Positions 33,521 through 40,524 of a stretch of DNA of 64,000 nt are shown here, in pieces; within the stretch, counting starts at the first letter, position 1, and each line of letters begins with the position of its first letter. The notes under the pieces are model-generated. The model was given only the letters and a program-made list of their open reading frames with translations. It ran no database searches and had not been told where the DNA came from. The position numbers and the translations under genes are program-made. Source of the DNA: an uncultured Treponema sp. (GTDB lineage: Bacteria; Spirochaetota; Spirochaetia; Treponematales; Treponemataceae); assembly GCA_947165895.1 (NCBI GenBank), contig CAMVCB010000004.1:1-64000 (forward strand). Reading direction: 5' to 3'.

Positions 33521-36031
33521 ATGGAAGAAATCAAGACACCGGAAGGTGGAACAATCATAAAAATCCCTATTGAGGATGAAGTAAAACAGGCTTACATTGA
33601 CTATTCAATGTCGGTAATCGTACAGCGTGCCCTGCCGGATGTTCGTGACGGACTTAAGCCTGTTCACCGCCGAATCATGTATGCAATGGATACCCTCCAC
33701 CTTGCAAGCGGCGGAAAAACTAAAAAGTGTGCGACAATCGTCGGTGAAGTATTGGGACATTACCATCCTCACGGAGACGCTTCTGTTTACGATGCACTTG
33801 TTCGTCTTGGTCAGGATTTTGCCCAGCGCTATACAACAGTAACTCCACAGGGAAACTTTGGTACAATCGCCGGTGACCCTGCCGCTGCTTACCGATACAC
33901 CGAAGCTAAGATGTCTAAAATCACCGAAGAGATGGTTGCGGACATTTCTAAAAATACGGTAGACATGATTCCGAACTTTGACGACACCACAAAGGAGCCG
34001 TCAGTTCTTCCAGCTGCTTTCCCATTCCTTCTTTGTAACGGAACTACAGGTATTGCCGTTGGTATGGCAACAAACATGCCGACTCACAACCTGCGCGAAG
34101 TTGCAGCAGCTATTTCTGCCTATATCGATAATCCTGATATTTCAATTGATGAATTGATGCATCATATTAAAGGACCGGACTTCCCTACAGGCGGTATTAT
34201 TTACGGTAAGGCCGGAATTAAAAAAGCCTACACTACAGGCCGCGGAAAAATTGTAATCCGTTCTAAGTTCACAATTGAAACTGATAAGCACGGTCGTGAA
34301 TCAATTGTATTTACAGAAGTGCCTTATGGAGTAAATACAACAAATATTATCCGCCGCATTAAGGAGCTTATCCGCGACAAGATGATTGAAGGCGTTACAA
34401 ATGCCAACGATGAATCATCTGACCGTTCAGGTATGCGCCTTGTAGTAGATTTGAAAAAAGGCGCAATCACAAAGATTGTCCTCAACCAGCTTTTTGCAAA
34501 AACTGATTTGCAGTCGAACTTTGGTGTAATCAACCTAGCCCTGGTTCCACAGGAAAAAGAAGGTGCTCCACGTTATGATGAGCCGGGTCTTCTTACACTT
34601 AAACCTGAATACCTTAAGCCTGAGGTTCTGAACCTTAAGCAGCTGATTATGCACTTTGTAAATCACCGTGACGAAGTAATTACCCGCCGCACGATTTATG
34701 ATTTGAAGATTGCAAAACACCGCATGCACATTCTTGAAGCTTTGATTACAGCAATCAACAATATTGATGAAGTAATCAAAATCATCAAGGAAAGCCGCGA
34801 TACAGAAGCCGCAAAGCTTGCCCTGGAAAAACGCTTTAACTTTGATGACGAGCAGGCACAGGCAATTGTTGATATGCAGCTCAAACGCCTTACTCATCTT
34901 CTTATTGAAGATTTGCAGAAGGAAATAAAAGAGCTTCAGGCATGGATTGATTACCTGCAGGACTTGCTTAATCACCATGAAAAGATTTTGCAGCTGATTA
35001 AATCTGATACAAATGCACTTGCAGAAAAATATGGTGATGACCGCCGTACAGACATTGTTGCCGACGAAGTAGAAGAAATCAACGTTGAAGATATGATTAA
35101 GGATGAGGACATGGTTGTAATGATTTCCCGCCTTGGCTACATCAAACGTGTTTCTGTTTCCAAGTACAAGAAGCAGGGTAGGGGAGGGGCCGGCAGCAAC
35201 AGCACAAACCTCCTTGAAGATGATTACATCAAGCAGCTCTTCATAGGTTCTACAAAAGATTATCTTCTCTTCATTACAAACCTGGGACGCGCTTACTGGA
35301 TTCGTCTGCATGAAATTCCAGAGTCAGAAAAGACAAGCCGCGGTGCCCACATCAAAGGTCTTCTTTCAATCGGACCGGATGAAGAAATTACGACTATTGT
35401 TTCACTAAAAGAATTCAGCGACAGTCAGTACCTCTTTATGATTACATCTGAAGGAACTGTAAAACGTGTTTGCACAAGTGAATTCACAAATGCCCGGGCA
35501 AAGGGAATTATCGGAATCAAGCTTCATGAAGGTGACAAGCTTGTTAGCGCAATCCAGACAAGCGGTGATGCTGAAGTAATGATGATTTCCCGCCGTGGAA
35601 AAGCACTGCGAATTACGGAAGATTCTGTCCGCGAAATGGGTCGTGCAAGCTGCGGTATTAAGGGTATGAAACTTTCTGAAGGTGATGAAATTGCAGCCGC
35701 TGTAAAGGTTGAAAATGATTCAAGCATCATCCTTGTAACAGAAAAAGGATTTGGTAAACGAGTTTCATTCGATAACTTTAATACACATGGACGTGGAACA
35801 AGCGGACAGAAAATCTTTGGAAACACAGATACAAAGGGTGAAATCATCGGTGCTCTTGATATAAAACTTAAAGACGAACTTGTATTTATGACAAGTCAGG
35901 GTAAAACTCTTCGTCTGAAAGCAACTGATATCAAGGAACAGGGCACTGGTGCATCTGGTGTAACTCTAGTTCGCGTTACAGAACCAGATTATCTTGTAGG
36001 CATTGATAAAATACAGGATAAAGACGACTAA
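33521..36031 (+). CDS. gyrA: DNA gyrase subunit A
   Basis: DNA-cleaving subunit of gyrase. The catalytic tyrosine is Y126 in AAAYRYTEAKM. The C-terminal beta-pinwheel has a GyrA box variant (KKQGRGGAGSN) and six repeated blades ending near DYLVGIDKIQ. 836 residues. In the quinolone-resistance-determining region the sequence is HPHGDASVYDAL, so the residue equivalent to E. coli Ser83 is Ala87; the Asp87 equivalent (D91) is kept. Alanine at this position is associated with reduced fluoroquinolone susceptibility and is known in treponemes. Co-transcribed with gyrB. Confidence 0.97.
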   Translation: MEEIKTPEGGTIIKIPIEDEVKQAYIDYSMSVIVQRALPDVRDGLKPVHRRIMYAMDTLHLASGGKTKKCATIVGEVLGHYHPHGDASVYDALVRLGQDFAQRYTTVTPQGNFGTIAGDPAAAYRYTEAKMSKITEEMVADISKNTVDMIPNFDDTTKEPSVLPAAFPFLLCNGTTGIAVGMATNMPTHNLREVAAAISAYIDNPDISIDELMHHIKGPDFPTGGIIYGKAGIKKAYTTGRGKIVIRSKFTIETDKHGRESIVFTEVPYGVNTTNIIRRIKELIRDKMIEGVTNANDESSDRSGMRLVVDLKKGAITKIVLNQLFAKTDLQSNFGVINLALVPQEKEGAPRYDEPGLLTLKPEYLKPEVLNLKQLIMHFVNHRDEVITRRTIYDLKIAKHRMHILEALITAINNIDEVIKIIKESRDTEAAKLALEKRFNFDDEQAQAIVDMQLKRLTHLLIEDLQKEIKELQAWIDYLQDLLNHHEKILQLIKSDTNALAEKYGDDRRTDIVADEVEEINVEDMIKDEDMVVMISRLGYIKRVSVSKYKKQGRGGAGSNSTNLLEDDYIKQLFIGSTKDYLLFITNLGRAYWIRLHEIPESEKTSRGAHIKGLLSIGPDEEITTIVSLKEFSDSQYLFMITSEGTVKRVCTSEFTNARAKGIIGIKLHEGDKLVSAIQTSGDAEVMMISRRGKALRITEDSVREMGRASCGIKGMKLSEGDEIAAAVKVENDSSIILVTEKGFGKRVSFDNFNTHGRGTSGQKIFGNTDTKGEIIGALDIKLKDELVFMTSQGKTLRLKATDIKEQGTGASGVTLVRVTEPDYLVGIDKIQDKDD

Positions 36032-36052
36032 TTCTTTATAATATAAAGAATT
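36030..36052. repeat. Hairpin starting in the gyrA stop codon
   Basis: AATTCTTTAT (36030-36039) pairs with ATAAAGAATT (36043-36052) around AAT. The first two bases are part of the gyrA TAA. No T run follows. Confidence 0.6.
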
Positions 36053-36105
36053 AGAAGATTATTTTAATTATTTGCTAAAAATTTTTGATTTTCAGCTAAG
36101 ATTTG

Positions 36106-36134
36106 TTGACAATTTTCAGTAAATAATAAATAAT
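36106..36134 (+). promoter_or_regulatory. Promoter-like sequence downstream of gyrA
   Basis: TTGACA at 36106-36111 is an exact -35; with a 17-base spacer the -10 would be AATAAT at 36129-36134. No protein-coding frame follows before the terminator at 36187. Confidence 0.4.
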
Positions 36135-36140
36135 TATATC

Positions 36141-36220
36141 AAGGGTAACAACTATTAAAATAGTTTAAGGGTGATATTAATCAGGCAAAGGACTAACCAC
36201 GGATGGTTAGTCCTTTTTTT
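36141..36220 (+). ncRNA. Candidate small RNA between gyrA and the origin region
   Basis: An about 80-base segment runs from just after the promoter-like sequence at 36106 to an excellent terminator at 36187-36220. It could form AACTAT/ATAGTT (36150-36165) and an outer TATCA/TGATA pairing, and has the repeated word AAGGGT. No known RNA family was recognised. Alternatively it is only the 3' end of the gyrA transcript; the distance of 155 bases from the gyrA stop to the terminator leaves this open. Confidence 0.35.
36187..36220 (+). terminator. Strong terminator downstream of gyrA
   Basis: AAAGGACTAACCA (36187-36199) pairs with TGGTTAGTCCTTT (36204-36216) around CGGA, 13 bp, followed by TTTT. 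It isolates the region beyond from gyrBA transcription. Confidence 0.92.
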
Positions 36221-36222
36221 AT

Positions 36223-36238
36223 TGTTTCACGTGCAACA
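36223..36238. promoter_or_regulatory. parS-like site 1
   Basis: TGTTTCACGTGCAACA, one mismatch from the parS consensus TGTTNCACGTGAAACA. It abuts the gyrA-side terminator. Confidence 0.75.
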
Positions 36239-36247
36239 ATATTATTG

Positions 36248-36326
36248 CAAACTTTTTTTGCCAGCAAAAAAAGTTTGTGCGATGGTCAGGTTAATAAACA
36301 AATGAAAGAAATTTTGCGACCATCGC
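36248..36326. repeat. Origin palindrome unit A
   Basis: Hairpin CAAACTTTTTTTG/CAAAAAAAGTTTG (36248-36277, 13 bp, loop CCAG) is followed by arms GCGATGGTC (36279-36287) and GACCATCGC (36318-36326) around a 30-base loop. parS-like site 2 starts at the next base. Confidence 0.7.
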
Positions 36327-36342
36327 CGTTTCACATGAAACA
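36327..36342. promoter_or_regulatory. parS-like site 2 (degenerate)
   Basis: CGTTTCACATGAAACA, two mismatches from the consensus, one of them in the central CACGTG. Confidence 0.55.
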
Positions 36343-36361
36343 ATTTTTCTCTCCATCGCAG

Positions 36362-36412
36362 TTATCCACAATTTGTGGAAAGAATGTGGATAACTTTGTC
36401 GACTTATCCACA
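36362..36412. promoter_or_regulatory. Three exact DnaA boxes
   Basis: TTATCCACA at 36362-36370 and 36404-36412 on plus and TGTGGATAA at 36385-36393 (minus orientation). A near match, TGTGGAAAG, lies at 36374-36382. This is the densest exact-box cluster in the window. Confidence 0.85.
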
Positions 36413-36451
36413 TAGTTAACCAAAATTCCACAAATTGTGAAAATCATGTAA

Positions 36452-36467
36452 TGTTGCACGTGAAACA
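36452..36467. promoter_or_regulatory. parS-like site 3
   Basis: TGTTGCACGTGAAACA fits the consensus TGTTNCACGTGAAACA exactly. Confidence 0.88.
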
Positions 36468-36494
36468 CTAACCACCATCATACGTATATTTACC

Positions 36495-36574
36495 CATACT
36501 GTTTTTGCGAAGAAAAAACAGTATGAGCGATAGTAACGTAAACCGGCATTTGTAGACCCCATTACAACCATCGC
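36495..36574. repeat. Origin palindrome unit B
   Basis: Hairpin CATACTGTTTTT/AAAAACAGTATG (36495-36525, 12 bp) is followed two bases later by GCGATAGT (36527-36534), which pairs with one mismatch with ACCATCGC (36567-36574). parS-like site 4 starts directly after it. The layout repeats unit A with different sequence. Confidence 0.65.
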
Positions 36575-36590
36575 TGTTTCACGTGAAACT
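36575..36590. promoter_or_regulatory. parS-like site 4
   Basis: TGTTTCACGTGAAACT, one terminal mismatch; the central 14 bases are a perfect palindrome. Confidence 0.88.
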
Positions 36591-36665
36591 GCGATGATTA
36601 AAAATTACTCTTACAGTTATCAATTAACGTAATCATCGCTTAAACATTTTGAAAGCAAAATGTTT
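36591..36665. repeat. Origin palindrome unit C
   Basis: Arms GCGATGATTA (36591-36600) and TAATCATCGC (36630-36639) around a 29-base loop, then hairpin AAACATTTTG/CAAAATGTTT (36642-36665, loop AAAG). It is the mirror order of units A and B. Confidence 0.7.
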
Positions 36666-36687
36666 GCATTATTAATTATCTAAGAAA

Positions 36688-36703
36688 TGTTACACGTGAA
36701 ACA
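36688..36703. promoter_or_regulatory. parS-like site 5
   Basis: TGTTACACGTGAAACA fits the consensus TGTTNCACGTGAAACA exactly. Confidence 0.88.
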
Positions 36704-36840
36704 TACACATATCGTTAAAAGACAAAACAATCGATAGTTAGTTTAAAGCAGAACAAAAGATAGTTAGTTAACTTTTTGCAGATTTTTTTTTAGAAAAATA
36801 AAATTTCCTTATTGGCAGAATTTATAATAAAATAATTATT

Positions 36841-38892
36841 ATGAAAAAATTATTGACATCGCTTTTGGTATTCAGCAGTGCCTTACTTCTCTCTGCCAAA
36901 ACTGTAAAGGTTGGTTATTACATTGATGCCGGAAATTTTATGTCTGGTTTTATGGAAGGGGATGAAAAATCTGGTTATGCCTATGAATACTTACAGAACA
37001 TTGCATCTTACACAGACTGGGAATATGAATATGTTTACGGTTACTGGGATGTTTTGAATGAAAAAATATTGAAGGGTGAAATAGATTTACTGCCTGATGT
37101 TTCCTACCGGACTGACCGCGAAAAGCTTTATAATTTCCCTGAATACTCTATGGCACAGGAAAATTATTATCTTTATTCTCTCAGAAATAATGATTCAATT
37201 AATCCGGAAGATTTATCAACTCTTGACGGAAAAACCATAGAAATCGGCCGGGGCTCTTATCAATACGATTTGTTTAAAAGCTGGATAAAAAGATCCGGAA
37301 TAAAATTGAATGTAATTGAAAAACCCTATGATGAAGTATCTGAAAGTGAATTTAATGCCGGACTTTATGATTTGTATCTTTCAATGGATCTGGTTGCTGA
37401 AATTGATTGGGAACCTGTTATAAAAATCGGTTCCTCTGATGTTTATCTGGTTGTTACAAAAGAGCGTACAGATTTACTTAAAGAACTCAACGCTGCGCAG
37501 AACAGCCTTTACCGTACAGATCCTTATTATAATAGTGTAATGTGGACAAAGTATTTTTCTAATGTTTCAAGACAAAAACATCTTAATATTAGAGAAAAGG
37601 AATGGCTTTATGGAAAAGATGTTTTGAATGTAGGCTGTTACAAAAATGATGCGCCTTATTCTATTTATGATGAAAGAAGCGGCGAAACAAGCGGTATTGT
37701 CAGATTTATTATGAATAAGCTTAAGGAAAATTTCGAACTGTATGATCTTAAGATAAATTATGTTTATTACGATGATTATCAGGAAATTGTAAATGCACTT
37801 AAGAAAAATGAAATAGATCTGGCTTTTCCTTTCATTTATGAACTCTATTCTGCTGAACTTAATAAGATTGCTCTTTCCCGCCCAATGATGAACGAGTCTT
37901 TTTGTCTTGTGCATGAAAAAGGACAGAATCTTGATGAAATCCAGAAAAAGATTGCGCTGGAAAGGGGAACCCGTTCTACCAGGACTTTTATGATGTCAGA
38001 CGAGGCTAAAAAGTCGGAACTCAGGTTTTATGATACTCCGGGAGAATGTCTTGATGCTGTCATTGTAGGAGAAGTTGATTCTGCACTCTTTGAAATGAGC
38101 GATATATCTTCGTTAATCTTCGGACGTAAAAAATATAAAAATCTTGTCAGTACAGAAATTGGAAATCCCCAGGGAATCAGTTTTGCTACGGATAATAAGC
38201 AGACGCAGGGAATTTCCATAATTAATAAAGTTATTTCCATTATAAATAAGGATGATTTGCAGAAAGAAATAATCAACTACTCTGTAAAAATGCAGCAGTA
38301 TTCTTTCTATGATTTTATAGATGATTATATTTCGATTATCATTGCGGTTGTATTTATGCTGCTTCTTTTGATTGTTGCCCTCAGTGCTTCTGTATATCAC
38401 ATAAAGATGCTGGTAAATTATGATGTTCTTACACATCTTTTGAACCGCCGCAGCTTAAAGGAATATATCCACCGTTATATAGAAAAGGCCGACAGACAGA
38501 AAGAAAATTTCTGCGTCGTAATTTTTGATCTGGATAACTTTAAGATGATAAATGATACTTACGGTCATGAGGTTGGTGATGAAGTTCTTAAAACTGCCGC
38601 AGAAATTATCCAGAAATCAATTTCACTGGAAGATAAAGTTTTCCGCTGGGGTGGAGAAGAGTTCCTTGTAATTTTGAATACTAATAAGATTATTGCAGAA
38701 AAAATTGCAAATCGAATAAGAATTAATCTTGCGGCGCATTTATTTGAAGCAAATGGTGAAGAATTCTTTGTAACTCTTACCGGAGGATTAAGTGTATATC
38801 AGACCGGAAGGGAATATACCGAAATGTTTGTAGAAGCAGATAAAAATCTTTACAGGGGAAAAGATCTTGGAAAGAATGTGGTTATAAGCTGA
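36841..38892 (+). CDS. Periplasmic binding protein-type sensor diguanylate cyclase
   Basis: 683 residues. A signal sequence (KKLLTSLLVFSSALLLSAKT) is followed by two tandem SBP_bac_3 solute-binding domains (residues ~20-240 and ~255-485; the second starts LNVGCYKNDAPYSIYDERSG). One transmembrane helix (IIIAVVFMLLLLIVALSAS) and a GGDEF domain (VIFDLDNFKMINDTYGHEVG, signature GGEEF at 604-608, no inhibitory RxxD) complete it. It should convert a periplasmic ligand, possibly an amino acid, into cyclic di-GMP. No Shine-Dalgarno; TAAAAT at 36828-36833 ends seven bases before the ATG. It is the first gene beyond the candidate origin. Confidence 0.92.
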   Translation: MKKLLTSLLVFSSALLLSAKTVKVGYYIDAGNFMSGFMEGDEKSGYAYEYLQNIASYTDWEYEYVYGYWDVLNEKILKGEIDLLPDVSYRTDREKLYNFPEYSMAQENYYLYSLRNNDSINPEDLSTLDGKTIEIGRGSYQYDLFKSWIKRSGIKLNVIEKPYDEVSESEFNAGLYDLYLSMDLVAEIDWEPVIKIGSSDVYLVVTKERTDLLKELNAAQNSLYRTDPYYNSVMWTKYFSNVSRQKHLNIREKEWLYGKDVLNVGCYKNDAPYSIYDERSGETSGIVRFIMNKLKENFELYDLKINYVYYDDYQEIVNALKKNEIDLAFPFIYELYSAELNKIALSRPMMNESFCLVHEKGQNLDEIQKKIALERGTRSTRTFMMSDEAKKSELRFYDTPGECLDAVIVGEVDSALFEMSDISSLIFGRKKYKNLVSTEIGNPQGISFATDNKQTQGISIINKVISIINKDDLQKEIINYSVKMQQYSFYDFIDDYISIIIAVVFMLLLLIVALSASVYHIKMLVNYDVLTHLLNRRSLKEYIHRYIEKADRQKENFCVVIFDLDNFKMINDTYGHEVGDEVLKTAAEIIQKSISLEDKVFRWGGEEFLVILNTNKIIAEKIANRIRINLAAHLFEANGEEFFVTLTGGLSVYQTGREYTEMFVEADKNLYRGKDLGKNVVIS

Positions 38893-38898
38893 TATTCT

Positions 38899-40512
38899 TT
38901 AAGAACAGAACTTCTTCAAAGTTTCAATAATTTTTTTACTGCTGACAGGCTTTGCAATGTGGGCATCCATACCCACTGCAAAGCAATTTTTTTTGTCTTC
39001 TTCAAAGGCATTAGCCGTAAGGGCGATAATCGGGATTTTTGAGGCAGGTGTTTTCAGGGAACGTATTTTTTTTGTTGCCTGATATCCGTCCATAACCGGC
39101 ATCTGAATATCCATGAAAATTGCATTAAATTCTCCATCATCTGCTTTTTCCATAATATCAACCGCAATAGAACCGTTTTCTGCTTCCACAACTTTGATAT
39201 TATTATCGTGGAGAATATCCTTTGCGATTTCGCGGTTAAGTTCATTATCTTCAACAAGGAGGACTTTGAAATGACTTAAATCACTCTGATGCTTTATTTC
39301 TGTTTTTATATCAGATATCTGCTTTGCTTTTTTATCTGATTTATTAATCGGGAAAATAAATTTTACGGTGAAGACAGTTTCTTTGCCTGGCTGGCTTTCT
39401 GCTTCGATTGTACCATTGAGAAGCTCAACAAGTTTTTTGGTGATTGAAAGTCCAAGTCCGGCTCCCTGAATTCCACTCATCGTTGAGTTTCTTTCGCGGG
39501 TAAATGATTCAAAAATCTTTGGCAGAAAATCAGGATTTATGCCGATTCCGGTATTTTTTATTTTAATTGTGATGTAGGCGTTTTCATCATCAGTCGTTTT
39601 ATTTTCCGAAACATTGACAAAAACTCTTGAATCCGGGTCGCCAAATTTAATTGCATTATCGATTATGTTCATCAAAATCTGATTAAAGTGCTGCTTGTCG
39701 ATTATCAGATTTGTATGCGAAAGAGATTCATAATCACACTGAATTTTTATGTTTTTCTTTTCTGCAGCTGTTTTCATCATATCAATCAGATTAGAAATGA
39801 TGAGTTTTAAATTTTCAGGATTAGGTTCAGATTTGATATTTCCGCTGGCCAGCCGGGTCATATCAAGCACATCGTTCAGAATGCTCAGAAGATTTGTACT
39901 TGCAAAATTGATTTTTTCCAGACATTCGTAAACTTTTGAAGAATCATTGATGTGTTTTTTTGCGATATCGGTAAGCCCCATAATTGCATTCATGGGCGTT
40001 CGTAAATCGTGAGACATATTAAAGAGGAAGGTCGATTTTGACATCTGGGCAATTTCGGCATCCTGTCTTGCATCCTTAAGTTTGTTCTGATAGGTCAGCT
40101 GTTTTTGGATTGTATCATCGCAGTTTTGAAAAACCAGCAGAATTTTTTCCGGCTCATCTGTCTTTCCCACCTTATAGTATTTAAGCATGCTGTACATAAA
40201 AGAGTTGTTGTAGGTGTTTCTGTAGATTACGGAAAAGCTGTCTTTTTTTCTCAGAGCTTCACGGATATTCTGAATATTTGTTACGGCAGTAATAATAGGG
40301 CGTTCTTCTGGAATAACCTGGCGTTCAATAAAGACAGGAATCACCCGGGAATAGCTGAAGGATTCTGACAATACATCTGAATAGTGTTCTTTTACATAAT
40401 CGCTAAGGTGCATTACATAGGCAGTGTCGCTGACAAGGTTAATTTTTAGCACGACTGTTGCATCATGGATGAGAGTTTCTGCAACTTCTTTATCTGTTAT
40501 AAATTCGTCCAC
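38899..40512 (-). CDS. Hybrid sensor histidine kinase/response regulator
   Basis: 537 residues, cytoplasmic. The N-terminal ~150 residues look like a PAS-type input ending in a coiled coil. Then come HisKA with the phosphorylated histidine H168 (FNMSHDLRTPMN), HATPase (QILMNIIDNAIKFG, then GAGLGLSITKKLVELLNG), and a receiver domain with phospho-Asp near 468 (FMDIQMPVMDGYQATKKI). No HPt or output domain is present, so phosphate must pass to a separate protein. It lies 12 bases downstream of a similar larger kinase, probably one operon. Confidence 0.93.
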   Translation of the reverse strand: MDEFITDKEVAETLIHDATVVLKINLVSDTAYVMHLSDYVKEHYSDVLSESFSYSRVIPVFIERQVIPEERPIITAVTNIQNIREALRKKDSFSVIYRNTYNNSFMYSMLKYYKVGKTDEPEKILLVFQNCDDTIQKQLTYQNKLKDARQDAEIAQMSKSTFLFNMSHDLRTPMNAIMGLTDIAKKHINDSSKVYECLEKINFASTNLLSILNDVLDMTRLASGNIKSEPNPENLKLIISNLIDMMKTAAEKKNIKIQCDYESLSHTNLIIDKQHFNQILMNIIDNAIKFGDPDSRVFVNVSENKTTDDENAYITIKIKNTGIGINPDFLPKIFESFTRERNSTMSGIQGAGLGLSITKKLVELLNGTIEAESQPGKETVFTVKFIFPINKSDKKAKQISDIKTEIKHQSDLSHFKVLLVEDNELNREIAKDILHDNNIKVVEAENGSIAVDIMEKADDGEFNAIFMDIQMPVMDGYQATKKIRSLKTPASKIPIIALTANAFEEDKKNCFAVGMDAHIAKPVSSKKIIETLKKFCS

Positions 40513-40524
40513 TTTTCAGCCTCG

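Larger units (their letters stand above)
36221..36760. other. Candidate oriC with parS array
   Basis: A 540-base gene-free region in the 809-base gap between gyrA and the next gene. It holds five parS-like 16-mers (36223, 36327, 36452, 36575, 36688), three exact DnaA boxes (36362-36370 plus, 36385-36393 minus, 36404-36412 plus), three T/A-rich perfect hairpins and longer-range inverted arms. Gene direction changes across the 29-37 kb interval, as expected near a bidirectional origin. DnaA boxes mark initiation sites; parS marks the ParB-loaded centromere usually close to oriC. parA and parB are not in the window. Confidence 0.75.

Noticed and set aside
34535..35311. A 258-codon open frame on the minus strand
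   Set aside because: It lies wholly opposite gyrA, whose motifs are continuous there, and encodes no recognisable protein.
36223..36703. CRISPR-like spacing of repeated 16-mers
   Set aside because: The repeats are palindromic parS-type sites with irregular spacing of about 90-125 bases and no cas genes are near.
36721..36775. Doubled GATAGTTAGTT near the first gene after the origin
   Set aside because: It is only two short imperfect copies and may be part of the degenerate edge of the palindrome array; too weak to list separately.
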